Assembly: GCA_035720425.1 (NCBI GenBank)
Contig: DASTOB010000149.1
Coordinates: 1 to 29,620 of the forward strand
Origin: DASTOB01 sp035720425
Lineage (GTDB): Bacteria > Chloroflexota > Limnocylindria > Limnocylindrales > CSP1-4
Reading direction: 5' to 3'
Length of the DNA stretch: 29,620 nucleotides
This document shows, in pieces, positions 1 through 7,500 of the stretch (position 1 is the first letter of the stretch; each line of letters opens with the position of its first letter). Under the pieces are notes generated by a model. It had not been told where the DNA came from and did no database searches. It was given only the letters and a program-made list of their open reading frames with translations. A program made the translations under genes and the position numbers.

Positions 1-89
1 CGGCGAGGGCTCGCCTGGCCCGCCCCGTCCGGGGACGCGGCCGTCGCGGCTCGTGCGCTAAACCGGTTCAATGCGTCCGGCGGACCCGC

Positions 90-95
90 TATCAT
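90..95 (+). promoter_or_regulatory. Probable -10 element of glgP (leaderless start)
   Basis: TATCAT lies 7 nt before the ATG at 103. With initiation about 7 nt downstream of a -10 hexamer, the transcript would begin at or next to the start codon, giving a leaderless mRNA. No Shine-Dalgarno is visible before the ATG. The same hexamer at the same distance precedes the LysM gene on the other strand. No convincing -35 is seen. Confidence 0.5.
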
Positions 96-102
96 CGCCC
101 GA

Positions 103-2322
103 ATGCATCCGGCTCCCCAGGTTCCCTCGATCCCCGGCGCCTCGTTCCGCCTGCCGCCGCAGCTCGAGGGTCTGCGCCGGCTCGCCTACAACATGTACTG
201 GGCCTGGCACCCCCGGGCTCGGGGGCTCTGGAGCCGGATCGACCGCGAGTCCTGGACGAGGCACCGCAACCCGGTCCCGGTGCTCGCCCGGTCGCTCGAC
301 TGGACCCGCCTGCTCAACGACACGACCTTCATGGTCGAGGTCCAGGAGGTCCTTCGCGAGTTCGACGAATACATGGCGAACGGGTCGGACGCCTGGTTTG
401 CCCGAAACTACCCGGAGCCGCCCGGACCGATCGCCTACTTCTGCGCCGAGTACGGGATCTACGAATCGCTCGGGATCTACTCGGGCGGCCTCGGGGTGCT
501 GGCCGGCGACCACACGAAGACGACGTCGGACATGGCGCTCCCGTTCATCGGCGTCGGACTGCTCTACCGCCGCGGCTACTTCCACCAGACGATCGACGCC
601 GACGGCCACCAGGAGCACGCCTATCCCGACTACGACGTGACGCGCCTGCCGATCACCCGCGTCCTGGGACCGGACGGGGAGCCGCTCCACGTCAGCGTCG
701 AGCTGCCGGGGCGCGACCTCCACGTCGCCGTGTGGTGTGCCCAGATCGGCCGGGTGCCGGTCCTCCTGCTCGATACCGACATCCCGCACAACGACGTCTC
801 GGATCGGCCGATCACGCACATTCTCTACGTCCGCGGCCGGGAGATGCGGCTTCACCAGGAGCTCGTCCTCGGCGTGGGCGGCGTCCGGGCGATCCGCGCG
901 CTCGGCATCGCACCGCAGGTCTGGCACCTCAACGAGGGCCACTCCGCGTTCCTCCTGGCAGAACGGGCGCGCGAGCTCGTGGCGGCCGGCTCGTCGCTCG
1001 ACGACGCCTGGACGCAGGTCCGCCGCAACAGCGTGTTCACGATCCACACGCCGGTCGCCGCCGGCAACGAGCGGTTCGACGTGGGTCTCGTGCGCCGCGT
1101 CGCCGGGCCGCTCCTCGACGGTGACGATCGCCCGCGAACCGGCGGCGTGCCGGTGGACCGCGTGCTCGAACTCGGCCGCGGCGTCGACGACGATCCCGGG
1201 CAGTTCGACATGACCGCCTTCTCGCTCCGGCTGACCCACGGCGCCAACGCGGTGAGCGAGCTCCACGGGCGGACGGCGAACGCGACGTGGTCGGCGATCA
1301 CCGGCGCCGACGAGCACATCCTGGGGCTGACCAACGGCGTCCACGTCCCGAGCTGGATCGGGTCCGCCGTGCGCGACCTGCTCGAGCGGTATCTCGACGC
1401 CGACTTCGACGACCTCGACGACCAGACCCAGGCGCGCCGCTTCTGGGAGCGGATGTCCCGCGTTCCGCTGGCAGAACTGTGGGAGGCGCATCGGCGCCAG
1501 AAGCGCGAGCTCGCGATGTTCACCCGAGGCCGGCTGCGCAACCAGTTCGCCCGCCACGGCGAGGCGCCGTCCGTGCTCGAGGAACTCGAGCACAGCCTGG
1601 ACCCAGAGGCGCTGACGATCGGCTTCGCCCGGCGCTTCGCGACGTACAAGCGGGCCGGGATGATCTTCTCCGACATCGACCGGCTCGCCCGCCTCGTGTG
1701 GGACGAGGACCGCCCGGTCCAGATCGTCTTCGCCGGCAAGGCCCACCCGGCCGACCGGCCCGGCCAGCGGGTGATCGAGGACATCTTCGCGCGGACGCGA
1801 TCGGACAAGCTGCGCGGGCGCGTGTTCATCGTCGAGGACTACGACATGCGCATCGCGCGCTTCCTCGTGCAGGGCGTCGACATCTGGCTCAACAACCCGC
1901 GCCGGCCGCTCGAGGCGTCCGGGACGAGCGGGATGAAGGCGGCCCTCAACGGCGTCGTCAACGTGAGCGTCCTCGACGGCTGGTGGGACGAGGGCTGGGT
2001 GGGCGACAACGGCTGGGCGATCGGCGGGCGCGAGACGAACCCGGACGAGGGGGCGCAGGACTGGGCCGACGCGATGGACCTCTACCGGATCCTCGAGACG
2101 GAGGTCGTGCCGCGCTACTACGAGCGTGACCGGAACGGGCTGCCGAAGGCCTGGGTGGAGCTCATGCGCCGCTCGATCGCGTCGACGATCTGGCGCTTCT
2201 CGACGACCCGGATGCTCCACGAGTACGCCGAGCGCCTCTACCTCCCGGCGGCCGGCGTCGACGTCCCGGCGCCGGGCGGCGCGGCGATCGGCGGCGCGGC
2301 GATCGGCACCGAGGCCGGCTGA
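103..2322 (+). CDS. glgP: Alpha-glucan phosphorylase (GT35, DUF3417-type)
   Basis: The 739-residue product is a cytosolic alpha-glucan phosphorylase, which releases glucose-1-phosphate from the non-reducing ends of alpha-1,4-glucans using pyridoxal phosphate. An N-terminal DUF3417 segment (about residues 10-115) is followed by the PIAYFCAEYG block near 108, WHLNEGHSAF at 275-284, FARRFATYKRA near 508 and the PLP-lysine motif SGTSGMKAALNG with K612. This is the bacterial/archaeal alpha-glucan phosphorylase subfamily, not the GlgP/MalP subfamily of E. coli. The ATG at 103 is chosen because it sits just before the conserved N-terminus and 7 nt after a TATCAT box. The extreme C-terminus is a low-complexity Gly/Ala tail made by a 15-bp tandem duplication. 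A GH57 gene begins 16 nt downstream, so the two are probably co-transcribed. Family assignment is firm; the preferred chain length is unknown. Confidence 0.95.
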   Translation: MHPAPQVPSIPGASFRLPPQLEGLRRLAYNMYWAWHPRARGLWSRIDRESWTRHRNPVPVLARSLDWTRLLNDTTFMVEVQEVLREFDEYMANGSDAWFARNYPEPPGPIAYFCAEYGIYESLGIYSGGLGVLAGDHTKTTSDMALPFIGVGLLYRRGYFHQTIDADGHQEHAYPDYDVTRLPITRVLGPDGEPLHVSVELPGRDLHVAVWCAQIGRVPVLLLDTDIPHNDVSDRPITHILYVRGREMRLHQELVLGVGGVRAIRALGIAPQVWHLNEGHSAFLLAERARELVAAGSSLDDAWTQVRRNSVFTIHTPVAAGNERFDVGLVRRVAGPLLDGDDRPRTGGVPVDRVLELGRGVDDDPGQFDMTAFSLRLTHGANAVSELHGRTANATWSAITGADEHILGLTNGVHVPSWIGSAVRDLLERYLDADFDDLDDQTQARRFWERMSRVPLAELWEAHRRQKRELAMFTRGRLRNQFARHGEAPSVLEELEHSLDPEALTIGFARRFATYKRAGMIFSDIDRLARLVWDEDRPVQIVFAGKAHPADRPGQRVIEDIFARTRSDKLRGRVFIVEDYDMRIARFLVQGVDIWLNNPRRPLEASGTSGMKAALNGVVNVSVLDGWWDEGWVGDNGWAIGGRETNPDEGAQDWADAMDLYRILETEVVPRYYERDRNGLPKAWVELMRRSIASTIWRFSTTRMLHEYAERLYLPAAGVDVPAPGGAAIGGAAIGTEAG
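2275..2304 (+). repeat. 15-bp perfect tandem duplication in glgP 3' end
   Basis: GGCGGCGCGGCGATC occurs twice head to tail (2275-2289, 2290-2304) and encodes GGAAI twice in the C-terminal tail. It is in frame and ends 15 bp before the stop codon. Confidence 0.85.
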
Positions 2323-2338
2323 CCGGGCCAGCGCAGGC

Positions 2339-4579
2339 GTGGCCCCCCGCATCTCCCTCGCGCTCGCGCTGCATAACCATCAGCCGGTCGGCAACTTCGG
2401 CTGGGTCTTCGGCGAGGTCTTCGACCAGGCCTACCGGCCGATGGTCGACGCCCTCGAGCGCCATCCTTCGGTCCGCCTCGCGCTGCACTACACGGGAGCA
2501 CTGCTCGAGTGGCTCAACGCCGAGCAGCCAGGGTTCGTCGAGCGGCTCCGCGCGCTCGTCGAGCGCGGCCAGGTCGAGTTGATGGGCGGCGGGCTGTACG
2601 AGCCAGTGCTCGCCTCACTCCCGGAGCGGGACCGGCTCGCCCAGCTGGTTCGGATGGCCGACACGATCGAGGAGTTGGTCGGGCGGCGTCCGGCCGGAGC
2701 GTGGCTCGCCGAACGGGTCTGGGAGCCGGACCTGCCGGCGTGCCTGGTCGACGCGGGCTACCGCTGGACGATCCTCGACGATGCCCACTTCCGGGCCGCC
2801 GCCATCCCCGAGGAGGCGCTCTGGGGCCCGTACACGACCGACGACCAGGGCCGCCTGCTCACCGTCTTCGGCACCGAGCAGGGTCTCCGCTACCGGATCC
2901 CGTTCCGCGACGTCGACGAGGTCATCGATCACCTGCGGGCGCACGCGACCGAAGCCGGCGACCGACTCGGCACGATGGGCGACGACGGCGAGAAGTTCGG
3001 GGCCTGGCCGACCACGTACGAGCACTGCTGGGGCGCCGGCCGATGGGTCGAGCGGTTCTTCGAGGCACTCGAGGAGCACGCCGGCTGGCTCGCCACGGTC
3101 ACCCCGTCGGACTGGCTCGCCGCGCACCCGCCGATCGGCCGCGTCGCCGTGCCGACCGGCTCCTACGCGGAGATGGGCGAGTGGGCGCTGCCGCCGGACG
3201 AGGCCCGCGCGTTCTCCGCCGCGCTTCACGCGGCGCAGGAGGCGGACCGGCCGGAGGCACGCTGGCTGCGCGGGGCGTCGTGGCGGAACTTCGCCGTCCG
3301 CTATCGCGAGATCAACGACCTCCACAAGCAGATGCTTCGCGCCTCCGCGGCGGTCGCCGCAATGCCGCCCGGTTCGGAGCGCGAAATCGCCGAGGATCAC
3401 CTCCACCGCGGCCAGTCGAACGACTGCTACTGGCACGGCCTGTTCGGCGGCGTGTACATCAACCACATGCGCCTCGCGACCCACGAGCACCTCGTCGCGG
3501 CGGAGGACCTGGCCGATCGGGCGACGGGACGCTGGCGGGCGGCCGAGGTGGCCGACCTCGATCTAGACGGACGGGACGACGTACGCCTGGCGACCGACGG
3601 TCAGGTCGTCGCGATCGCGCTCCCGGACGGGGCGGGGATCGGGGCCTGGGACATCCGAGCGGCCCGGCACGCGCTCGGTGCCGTGCTCCGCCGGCGCCCG
3701 GAGGCGTATCACGAGACGATCCGGCGGCGCGCCGCCGAGGCCGCGCGGGCCGAGGCCGGGCGGCCGGCTGCTGCGGGTGGGTCGGCCACCGGCGGGTCCC
3801 AGCCGGAGGCGGAGGTGCCGGTCAGCTCGATCCACGAGCTCGCCCGCGCCAAGGAGCCGGGACTCGCCGCCCGGATCGCCTACGACTGGCACGAGCGCCG
3901 GGCCGGGCTCGTCCGCTTCTTCGCGCCGGGCGGCCTGCGGGCGGGTGGCCCGGACCCCGCGGCGGACCGCGGGACCGAGCGGGGCGACTTCGTCGACGGC
4001 GCGTTCGAGGCCGTCGAGCTGCGCGAGGACGCCGCGGTCGTCGGTCGTGACGGGACCGTGGTGGGCCCGCTCGGGGCCCAGCCGGTGCGGGTCGAGAAAT
4101 CGGTCGTCGTCGGTGGCTCGCGGGTCGCGCCGACCCTCGATCTCGAGGTCGCCGTCGTCAATCGGTCGGGCCACGACCTTCGCGCAATCGTGGCCCTGGA
4201 CTGGCCGACCAACCTCGCCGGCGGGGGCGGCAACCCTGCGGCGTGGTGGCGGGCCGGCGACGAACGGGCCGAACGGACGACACACGACGTCGCGGGGTCG
4301 ATGGCCGCTACGACGGCGATCAGCCAGGGCAACGACTACCTTGGGCTCACGATCGACACCGTGATCGAACCGGCGGCAGACGTGCGCTGGGGGCCGATCG
4401 AGACCGTGTCGAACTCCGAGTCGGGGTTCGAGCGCGCGTACCAGGGCAGTGCGCTCCTCGTGGGCTGGCCGATCGACCTCGCGCCGGGCGAGCGATGGAT
4501 CGGACGGCTGCGGCACCGCGTGACGGTCGCGCGCGACCGCACGGCGGAGGAGCTCGCGACGGGCCGTGGGGCGTCGTGA
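2339..4579 (+). CDS. GH57 4-alpha-glucanotransferase/alpha-amylase-type enzyme
   Basis: The 746-residue product is a glycoside hydrolase family 57 enzyme of the Thermococcus 4-alpha-glucanotransferase/AmyA group, with DUF1925- and DUF1926-like regions after the barrel. Motif 1 HNHQP is at 12-16. The nucleophile motif WLAERVWEP has E125 and the acid/base motif GDDGEKFG has D215. These positions match the characterised T. litoralis enzyme (E123 and D214), which supports the GTG at 2339 as start. A conserved block GQSNDCYWHGLFGGVY lies further on, followed by a beta-rich C-terminal domain. An Ala/Gly-rich linker near residues 465-490 makes it longer than the roughly 660-residue archaeal enzymes. 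It starts 16 nt after glgP and probably shares its transcript, suggesting a role in disproportionating or trimming alpha-glucan. Sequence alone does not separate transferase from hydrolase activity. Confidence 0.92.
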   Translation: MAPRISLALALHNHQPVGNFGWVFGEVFDQAYRPMVDALERHPSVRLALHYTGALLEWLNAEQPGFVERLRALVERGQVELMGGGLYEPVLASLPERDRLAQLVRMADTIEELVGRRPAGAWLAERVWEPDLPACLVDAGYRWTILDDAHFRAAAIPEEALWGPYTTDDQGRLLTVFGTEQGLRYRIPFRDVDEVIDHLRAHATEAGDRLGTMGDDGEKFGAWPTTYEHCWGAGRWVERFFEALEEHAGWLATVTPSDWLAAHPPIGRVAVPTGSYAEMGEWALPPDEARAFSAALHAAQEADRPEARWLRGASWRNFAVRYREINDLHKQMLRASAAVAAMPPGSEREIAEDHLHRGQSNDCYWHGLFGGVYINHMRLATHEHLVAAEDLADRATGRWRAAEVADLDLDGRDDVRLATDGQVVAIALPDGAGIGAWDIRAARHALGAVLRRRPEAYHETIRRRAAEAARAEAGRPAAAGGSATGGSQPEAEVPVSSIHELARAKEPGLAARIAYDWHERRAGLVRFFAPGGLRAGGPDPAADRGTERGDFVDGAFEAVELREDAAVVGRDGTVVGPLGAQPVRVEKSVVVGGSRVAPTLDLEVAVVNRSGHDLRAIVALDWPTNLAGGGGNPAAWWRAGDERAERTTHDVAGSMAATTAISQGNDYLGLTIDTVIEPAADVRWGPIETVSNSESGFERAYQGSALLVGWPIDLAPGERWIGRLRHRVTVARDRTAEELATGRGAS

Positions 4580-4620
4580 GCCGCGGCACCTCGTGAACCG
4601 GTGCACCTCGTGAGCCGCGG
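4574..4620 (+). repeat. 17-bp tandem repeat (about 2.8 units) across a stop/start junction
   Basis: Unit 1 is TCGTGAGCCGCGGCACC (4574-4590), unit 2 is TCGTGAACCGGTGCACC (4591-4607), and unit 3 begins TCGTGAGCCGCGG (4608-4620). The first unit carries the TGA stop of the upstream GH57 gene. The second carries the GTG at 4601 used here as the next start, and the third a second in-frame GTG at 4610. Confidence 0.85.
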
Positions 4621-6040
4621 CCGCCTCGCCGTCCACGCCCACTTCTACCAGCCGCTACGGGCCGATCCGTTCACCGGTCGCGTGCCGGCGGAACCGTCCG
4701 CGGCGCCGTTCCACGACTGGAACGCGCGGGTCGAGGCGGAGAGTTACCGGCCAAACGCGGAGCGCGGCACGCTCCGCCGGATCTCGTATGACGTGGGCCC
4801 CACGCTCGCGGCTTGGCTCGAGGCGTCGGCACCCGCGACGTACGCCGGCTTCGTCGCCGGCGACCGCGGGTCGGAGTCGGTCCGCGGCAACGCGATGGCC
4901 CAGGCGTTCCACCACGCCATCCTGCCGCTCGCCTCCGCGGCGGACCGACGGACCGAGATCCGCTGGGGCATCCGTGACTTCCGGCACCGCTTCGGACGGG
5001 CTCCGGTGGGGTTGTGGCTGCCGGAGACGGCGGTCGACCTGCCGACCCTGCGCCTGCTCGCCGACGAGGGCATCCGGCACACGATCCTCGCGCCGTGGCA
5101 GGCCGCGGAGGCGCACGTCGAGACGCGCCGGCCCTATCGCGTCGAGCTCGGCGGCGGGAGGTCGATCGCGGTCGCGTTCTACGACGCCGGTTTGTCCGGG
5201 GCGGCCTCGTTCGAACCGTCGGCCACCGCGGATGCGGACCGCTTCGCCCGCGAACGGGTCGCGACCCGCCTGGCCGGCACGCCGTTCCCGGATGGCGAGT
5301 CCGGGCTCGTCGTCATCGCCACGGACGGGGAGCTGTACGGGCACCACCAGCCGTTCCGCGAGCTCTTCCTCCAGCGGCTCGTCGCCCCGGGACCGGACGT
5401 CCCCGATCGCGGCTTCGACGTCGTCGAGCTCGCCGCCGCCCTCGACGAGCCGGCGGGCCAGCCGTTCCGGACGGTTCGCATCGTCGAGCGGACGTCGTGG
5501 AGCTGCCATCACGGGATCGCGCGCTGGAGCGCGGAGTGCCCGGATGCGACGGACGGACGTTGGAAGGCGCCACTCCGCGCGGCCCTCGAGCGCCTCGCCG
5601 GGTCGATCGATGCGCTGATCGAGCGGCGCCTCGCGACCCTCCCCGGCGCGCCGGACCCGTGGGCCACCCGCGATGCGTACGTCGAGGTCGTCCTCGGGGT
5701 CGAGGAGCCCGAGGCGTTCGCCGCGCGGTGCCTGGGCGACGGCCGGACGGAGGCCGACACGCGGGCACTGCTCGACCACCTCGAGGCGCAGCGCTGGCGG
5801 CTCGCCATGTTCGCCAGCGACGGCTGGTACTGGGACGATCCGACGCGGCCGGAGACGAGGCAGGTGCTGCGCGCGGCGGCGCGGGCCGTGCGTCTCGTCG
5901 ACGCGCTCGAAGGGTCGCACCTCGAGCGCCGCCTGCTCGCCGATCTCGGCCTCCTCGTGTCGCCCGCCCATGGCATCGACGGCGGCGCGATCTACCGCCA
6001 GGCGCTGAGCGAGGTCGGGCAACCGCAACCCGGGACCTGA
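4601..6040 (+). CDS. GH57-family protein with DUF3536-like C-terminus
   Basis: The 479-residue product is a second family 57 glycosidase-like protein. Motif 1 is VHAHFYQP near residues 11-18. GLWLPETAVD carries the predicted nucleophile E142, and IATDGELYGHHQPF carries the predicted acid/base D242. The second half has the DUF3536 signatures TSWSCHHGIARW and MFASDGWYWDD. This group has no characterised activity that I can name; alpha-glucan hydrolysis, transfer or branching are all possible. At 479 residues it is shorter than the roughly 800-residue DUF3536 proteins I recall, so parts of the C-terminal domain may be reduced. The start is ambiguous: GTG 4601 and GTG 4610 are both in frame and lie inside a 17-bp tandem repeat, and neither has a good Shine-Dalgarno. 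It sits 21 nt after the first GH57 gene, in the same orientation. Confidence 0.85.
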   Translation: MHLVSRGRLAVHAHFYQPLRADPFTGRVPAEPSAAPFHDWNARVEAESYRPNAERGTLRRISYDVGPTLAAWLEASAPATYAGFVAGDRGSESVRGNAMAQAFHHAILPLASAADRRTEIRWGIRDFRHRFGRAPVGLWLPETAVDLPTLRLLADEGIRHTILAPWQAAEAHVETRRPYRVELGGGRSIAVAFYDAGLSGAASFEPSATADADRFARERVATRLAGTPFPDGESGLVVIATDGELYGHHQPFRELFLQRLVAPGPDVPDRGFDVVELAAALDEPAGQPFRTVRIVERTSWSCHHGIARWSAECPDATDGRWKAPLRAALERLAGSIDALIERRLATLPGAPDPWATRDAYVEVVLGVEEPEAFAARCLGDGRTEADTRALLDHLEAQRWRLAMFASDGWYWDDPTRPETRQVLRAAARAVRLVDALEGSHLERRLLADLGLLVSPAHGIDGGAIYRQALSEVGQPQPGT

Positions 6041-6065
6041 CGCGCGGCGATCTACCGACAGGCGC
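5987..6065 (+). repeat. 19-bp near-identical direct repeat flanking a stop codon
   Basis: GCGATCTACCGCCAGGCGC at 5987-6005, inside the DUF3536 gene, recurs at 6047-6065 just after its stop with one mismatch (GCGATCTACCGACAGGCGC). The offset is exactly 60 bp. The flanking bases do not match. Confidence 0.7.
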
Positions 6066-6112
6066 CGGATTCGGCGGCCCGACGCGATTCAGAATCCTTC
6101 AGCGCGTCTTTG

Positions 6113-6141
6113 CCGGACCTTCGTTGCCCTCGTTGGTCCGG
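6113..6141 (+). terminator. Hairpin in the GH57-htpX intergenic region
   Basis: The 192-nt gap 6041-6232 holds a perfect 7-bp stem, CCGGACC (6113-6119) with GGTCCGG (6135-6141), around a 15-nt loop. No U-tract follows, so it may be a weak terminator, a processing site or chance in GC-rich DNA. The gap also has a locally AT-richer stretch near 6085-6112 that could hold the htpX promoter; I could not define its boxes. Confidence 0.35.
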
Positions 6142-6232
6142 TCTCGCAGAGTGGTGGGTGGCGGCTCCGTCCCGGGCTGCCCGTGCCGGAGTGCCCGGCC
6201 GCGCCGACGGCGCGACAGCAACCGATGAACTC

Positions 6233-7162
6233 GTGAACATCGCCTTCAACACCATCAAGACCTGGACGCTGCTCGCGGCGCTCGGCGGCCTGCTCGTGCT
6301 CGTCGGCGGCGTCTTCGGTGGCCGCGGCGGCATGGTCGTCACCCTCGGGTTCGCCGTCCTCCTGAACGGCTTCGTCTACTGGAAGAGCGACTCGCTCGCC
6401 CTGCGCTCCAACGGGGCGCGCGAGCTGGCACCCGGGGAGGCCCCGCGGCTGCGCGCCATCGTGGCCAGCCTCGCCCGACGCGCCACGATCCCGATGCCGC
6501 GCCTCTACGTCATCGACCGGCCGGAGCCGAATGCGTTCGCAACCGGCCGGGACCCGGAGCACGCGGCGGTCGCGGTGACGACCGGGCTGCTCGCGATCAT
6601 GGACGAGCGCCAGCTCACCGGCGTCCTCGCGCACGAGCTGTCGCACGTGAAGAACCGCGACACGCTCGTCGGCACGATCGCCGCGACGATCGGCGGCACG
6701 ATCAGTTTCCTCGCCCAGATGGCCCAGTTCCAGCTCATCTTCGGCGGTGGGGACGAGGAGAACCGGGGCAACGTCGTCGGGATGCTCGCCGCGATCATCC
6801 TCGCCCCGCTGGCGGCACTCGTCATCCAGCTCGCCGTGTCACGCGGGCGCGAGTACCTCGCCGACACGTCCGGGGCGGCCATGACCGGCGACCCGGAGGG
6901 GCTCGCCCAGGCCCTCGAGGAGCTCGAGGCGGCGAGTCTGCGCCAGGGCCTCCGTGCCCGTGTCGGTGGCCTGGGTCGTCGGACGGGTCGAGGCGATGCC
7001 CCGACCCCCACTCCGGTGCCGGCGGCGAACCCGGCGTTCGCCCACCTGTTCATCGTCAACCCGCTGTCCGGGCGTGAGCTCGCCGGCCTGTTCGCGACGC
7101 ATCCGCCGATTCGCGACCGCGTCGCCCGCCTCCGCTCGATGCGCCGCGGGATCGCTGCATAG
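6233..7162 (+). CDS. htpX: HtpX-type membrane zinc metalloprotease (M48)
   Basis: The 309-residue product is an integral membrane M48B protease of the HtpX type, expected to degrade damaged membrane proteins from the cytoplasmic face. Two N-terminal hydrophobic segments (WTLLAALGGLLVLVGG and the following MVVTLGFAVLLNGFVYW) precede the zinc site. The motif is HELSH with H134, E135 and H138; the third ligand is E207 in REYLAD. Two further hydrophobic stretches lie between them. NAFATGR, typical of HtpX, is present before the active site. The GTG at 6233 is preferred because the protein then begins with the hydrophobic signal region as HtpX proteins do; an upstream ATG at 6110 would add 41 residues of unlikely composition. 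No clear Shine-Dalgarno is visible. It lies between the two halves of the glucan locus without an obvious metabolic link. Confidence 0.92.
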   Translation: MNIAFNTIKTWTLLAALGGLLVLVGGVFGGRGGMVVTLGFAVLLNGFVYWKSDSLALRSNGARELAPGEAPRLRAIVASLARRATIPMPRLYVIDRPEPNAFATGRDPEHAAVAVTTGLLAIMDERQLTGVLAHELSHVKNRDTLVGTIAATIGGTISFLAQMAQFQLIFGGGDEENRGNVVGMLAAIILAPLAALVIQLAVSRGREYLADTSGAAMTGDPEGLAQALEELEAASLRQGLRARVGGLGRRTGRGDAPTPTPVPAANPAFAHLFIVNPLSGRELAGLFATHPPIRDRVARLRSMRRGIAA

Positions 7163-7207
7163 CCGATCACTCGGCGGGTGCCGGTTCCGGGCACGCCCCA
7201 GGAATCC

Positions 7208-7239
7208 GTCAGCCCGCGGCCTGCGCGCCACGGGCTGAC
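7208..7239. terminator. Terminator-like hairpin after htpX
   Basis: GTCAGCCCG (7208-7216) pairs perfectly with CGGGCTGAC (7231-7239), a 9-bp stem with a 14-nt loop, starting 46 nt after the htpX stop. It lies between convergent genes and could act in both directions. No poly-T run follows on either strand. Confidence 0.55.
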
Positions 7240-7247
7240 GAGGAGCG

Positions 7248-7267
7248 CGCCGCCCGGCGGGGCGGCG
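7248..7267. terminator. Second GC-rich hairpin between convergent genes
   Basis: CGCCGCCC (7248-7255) pairs perfectly with GGGCGGCG (7260-7267) around a 4-nt loop. It follows the previous hairpin by 8 nt. The 141-nt gap 7163-7303 holds nothing else that I recognise. Confidence 0.5.
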
Positions 7268-7303
7268 ACGGGATGTTCAGTTGGAACGCCGAACCCGAGC
7301 GGG

Positions 7304-7438
7304 CTAGGCGATGATGCCGCGAGCCGGCGAGCGCGAGTCCATGGACCCGTAACGCGAGTCGACGCCGAAGCGGAGCGCTGCGACATCGAACGCCACGAGG
7401 GCACCGACGATGGCGACGAGGATGAGGATGGCTTCCAT
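7304..7438 (-). CDS. Small single-helix membrane peptide (44 aa), function unknown
   Basis: This minus-strand gene encodes 44 residues. It starts MEAILILVAIVGALVAFDV, one predicted transmembrane helix, and continues with a short tail containing ALRFGVDSR and a second SR-rich stretch. The ATG at 7438 is chosen because AAGGTG (7445-7450) stands 6 nt upstream as a good Shine-Dalgarno; a longer frame exists but would run through the intergenic operator region. It is transcribed divergently from the GntR-type regulator, and the 62 nt between the two starts hold paired palindromic sequences, so both genes may be controlled from the same operators. I have the impression of similar tiny membrane peptides ending in a G-x-D-S-R motif in Chloroflexota, but cannot verify it. 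No function can be assigned. Confidence 0.65.
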   Translation of the reverse strand: MEAILILVAIVGALVAFDVAALRFGVDSRYGSMDSRSPARGIIA

Positions 7439-7451
7439 CGGACGCACCTTG

Positions 7452-7473
7452 TTGGTATAGTTCACTAGGCCAA
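7452..7473. promoter_or_regulatory. Imperfect 22-bp palindrome, possible second GntR operator
   Basis: The 22 bp from TTGG (7452) to CCAA (7473) match their own reverse complement at 16 positions. The right half ACTAGGCCAA (7464-7473) matches ACTAGTCCAA (7490-7499) of the perfect palindrome at 9 of 10 positions, 26 bp apart. It includes TATAGT (7456-7461), a possible -10 for the regulator, and on the other strand lies just upstream of the small peptide's Shine-Dalgarno. Confidence 0.5.
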
Positions 7474-7485
7474 ATCGAATGCTAC

Positions 7486-7499
7486 TTGGACTAGTCCAA
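7486..7499. promoter_or_regulatory. Perfect 14-bp palindrome at the GntR start, probable operator
   Basis: TTGGACTAGTCCAA is a perfect inverted repeat ending 1 nt before the ATG at 7501. The CTAG core is rare in this GC-rich window. Position and symmetry fit an autoregulatory operator for a dimeric winged-helix regulator; binding itself is inferred. Confidence 0.65.
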
Positions 7500-7500
7500 T

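Noticed and set aside
2..61. An open frame from the window edge ending in TAA, possibly the tail of an upstream gene.
   Set aside because: Only 19 codons of Gly/Pro/Arg-rich sequence; any frame in this composition can stay open that long, so it cannot be supported.
58..2352. A very long open frame on the minus strand opposite glgP, and similar long antisense frames under nearly every gene.
   Set aside because: GC-rich third positions suppress stop codons on the opposite strand. The translations are Arg/Pro/Val-rich without domains, while the plus strand encodes recognisable enzymes.
6110..6232. Upstream ATG extension of htpX by 41 residues.
   Set aside because: The extension is Arg/Ala/Trp-rich, overlaps a hairpin and does not resemble HtpX N-termini.
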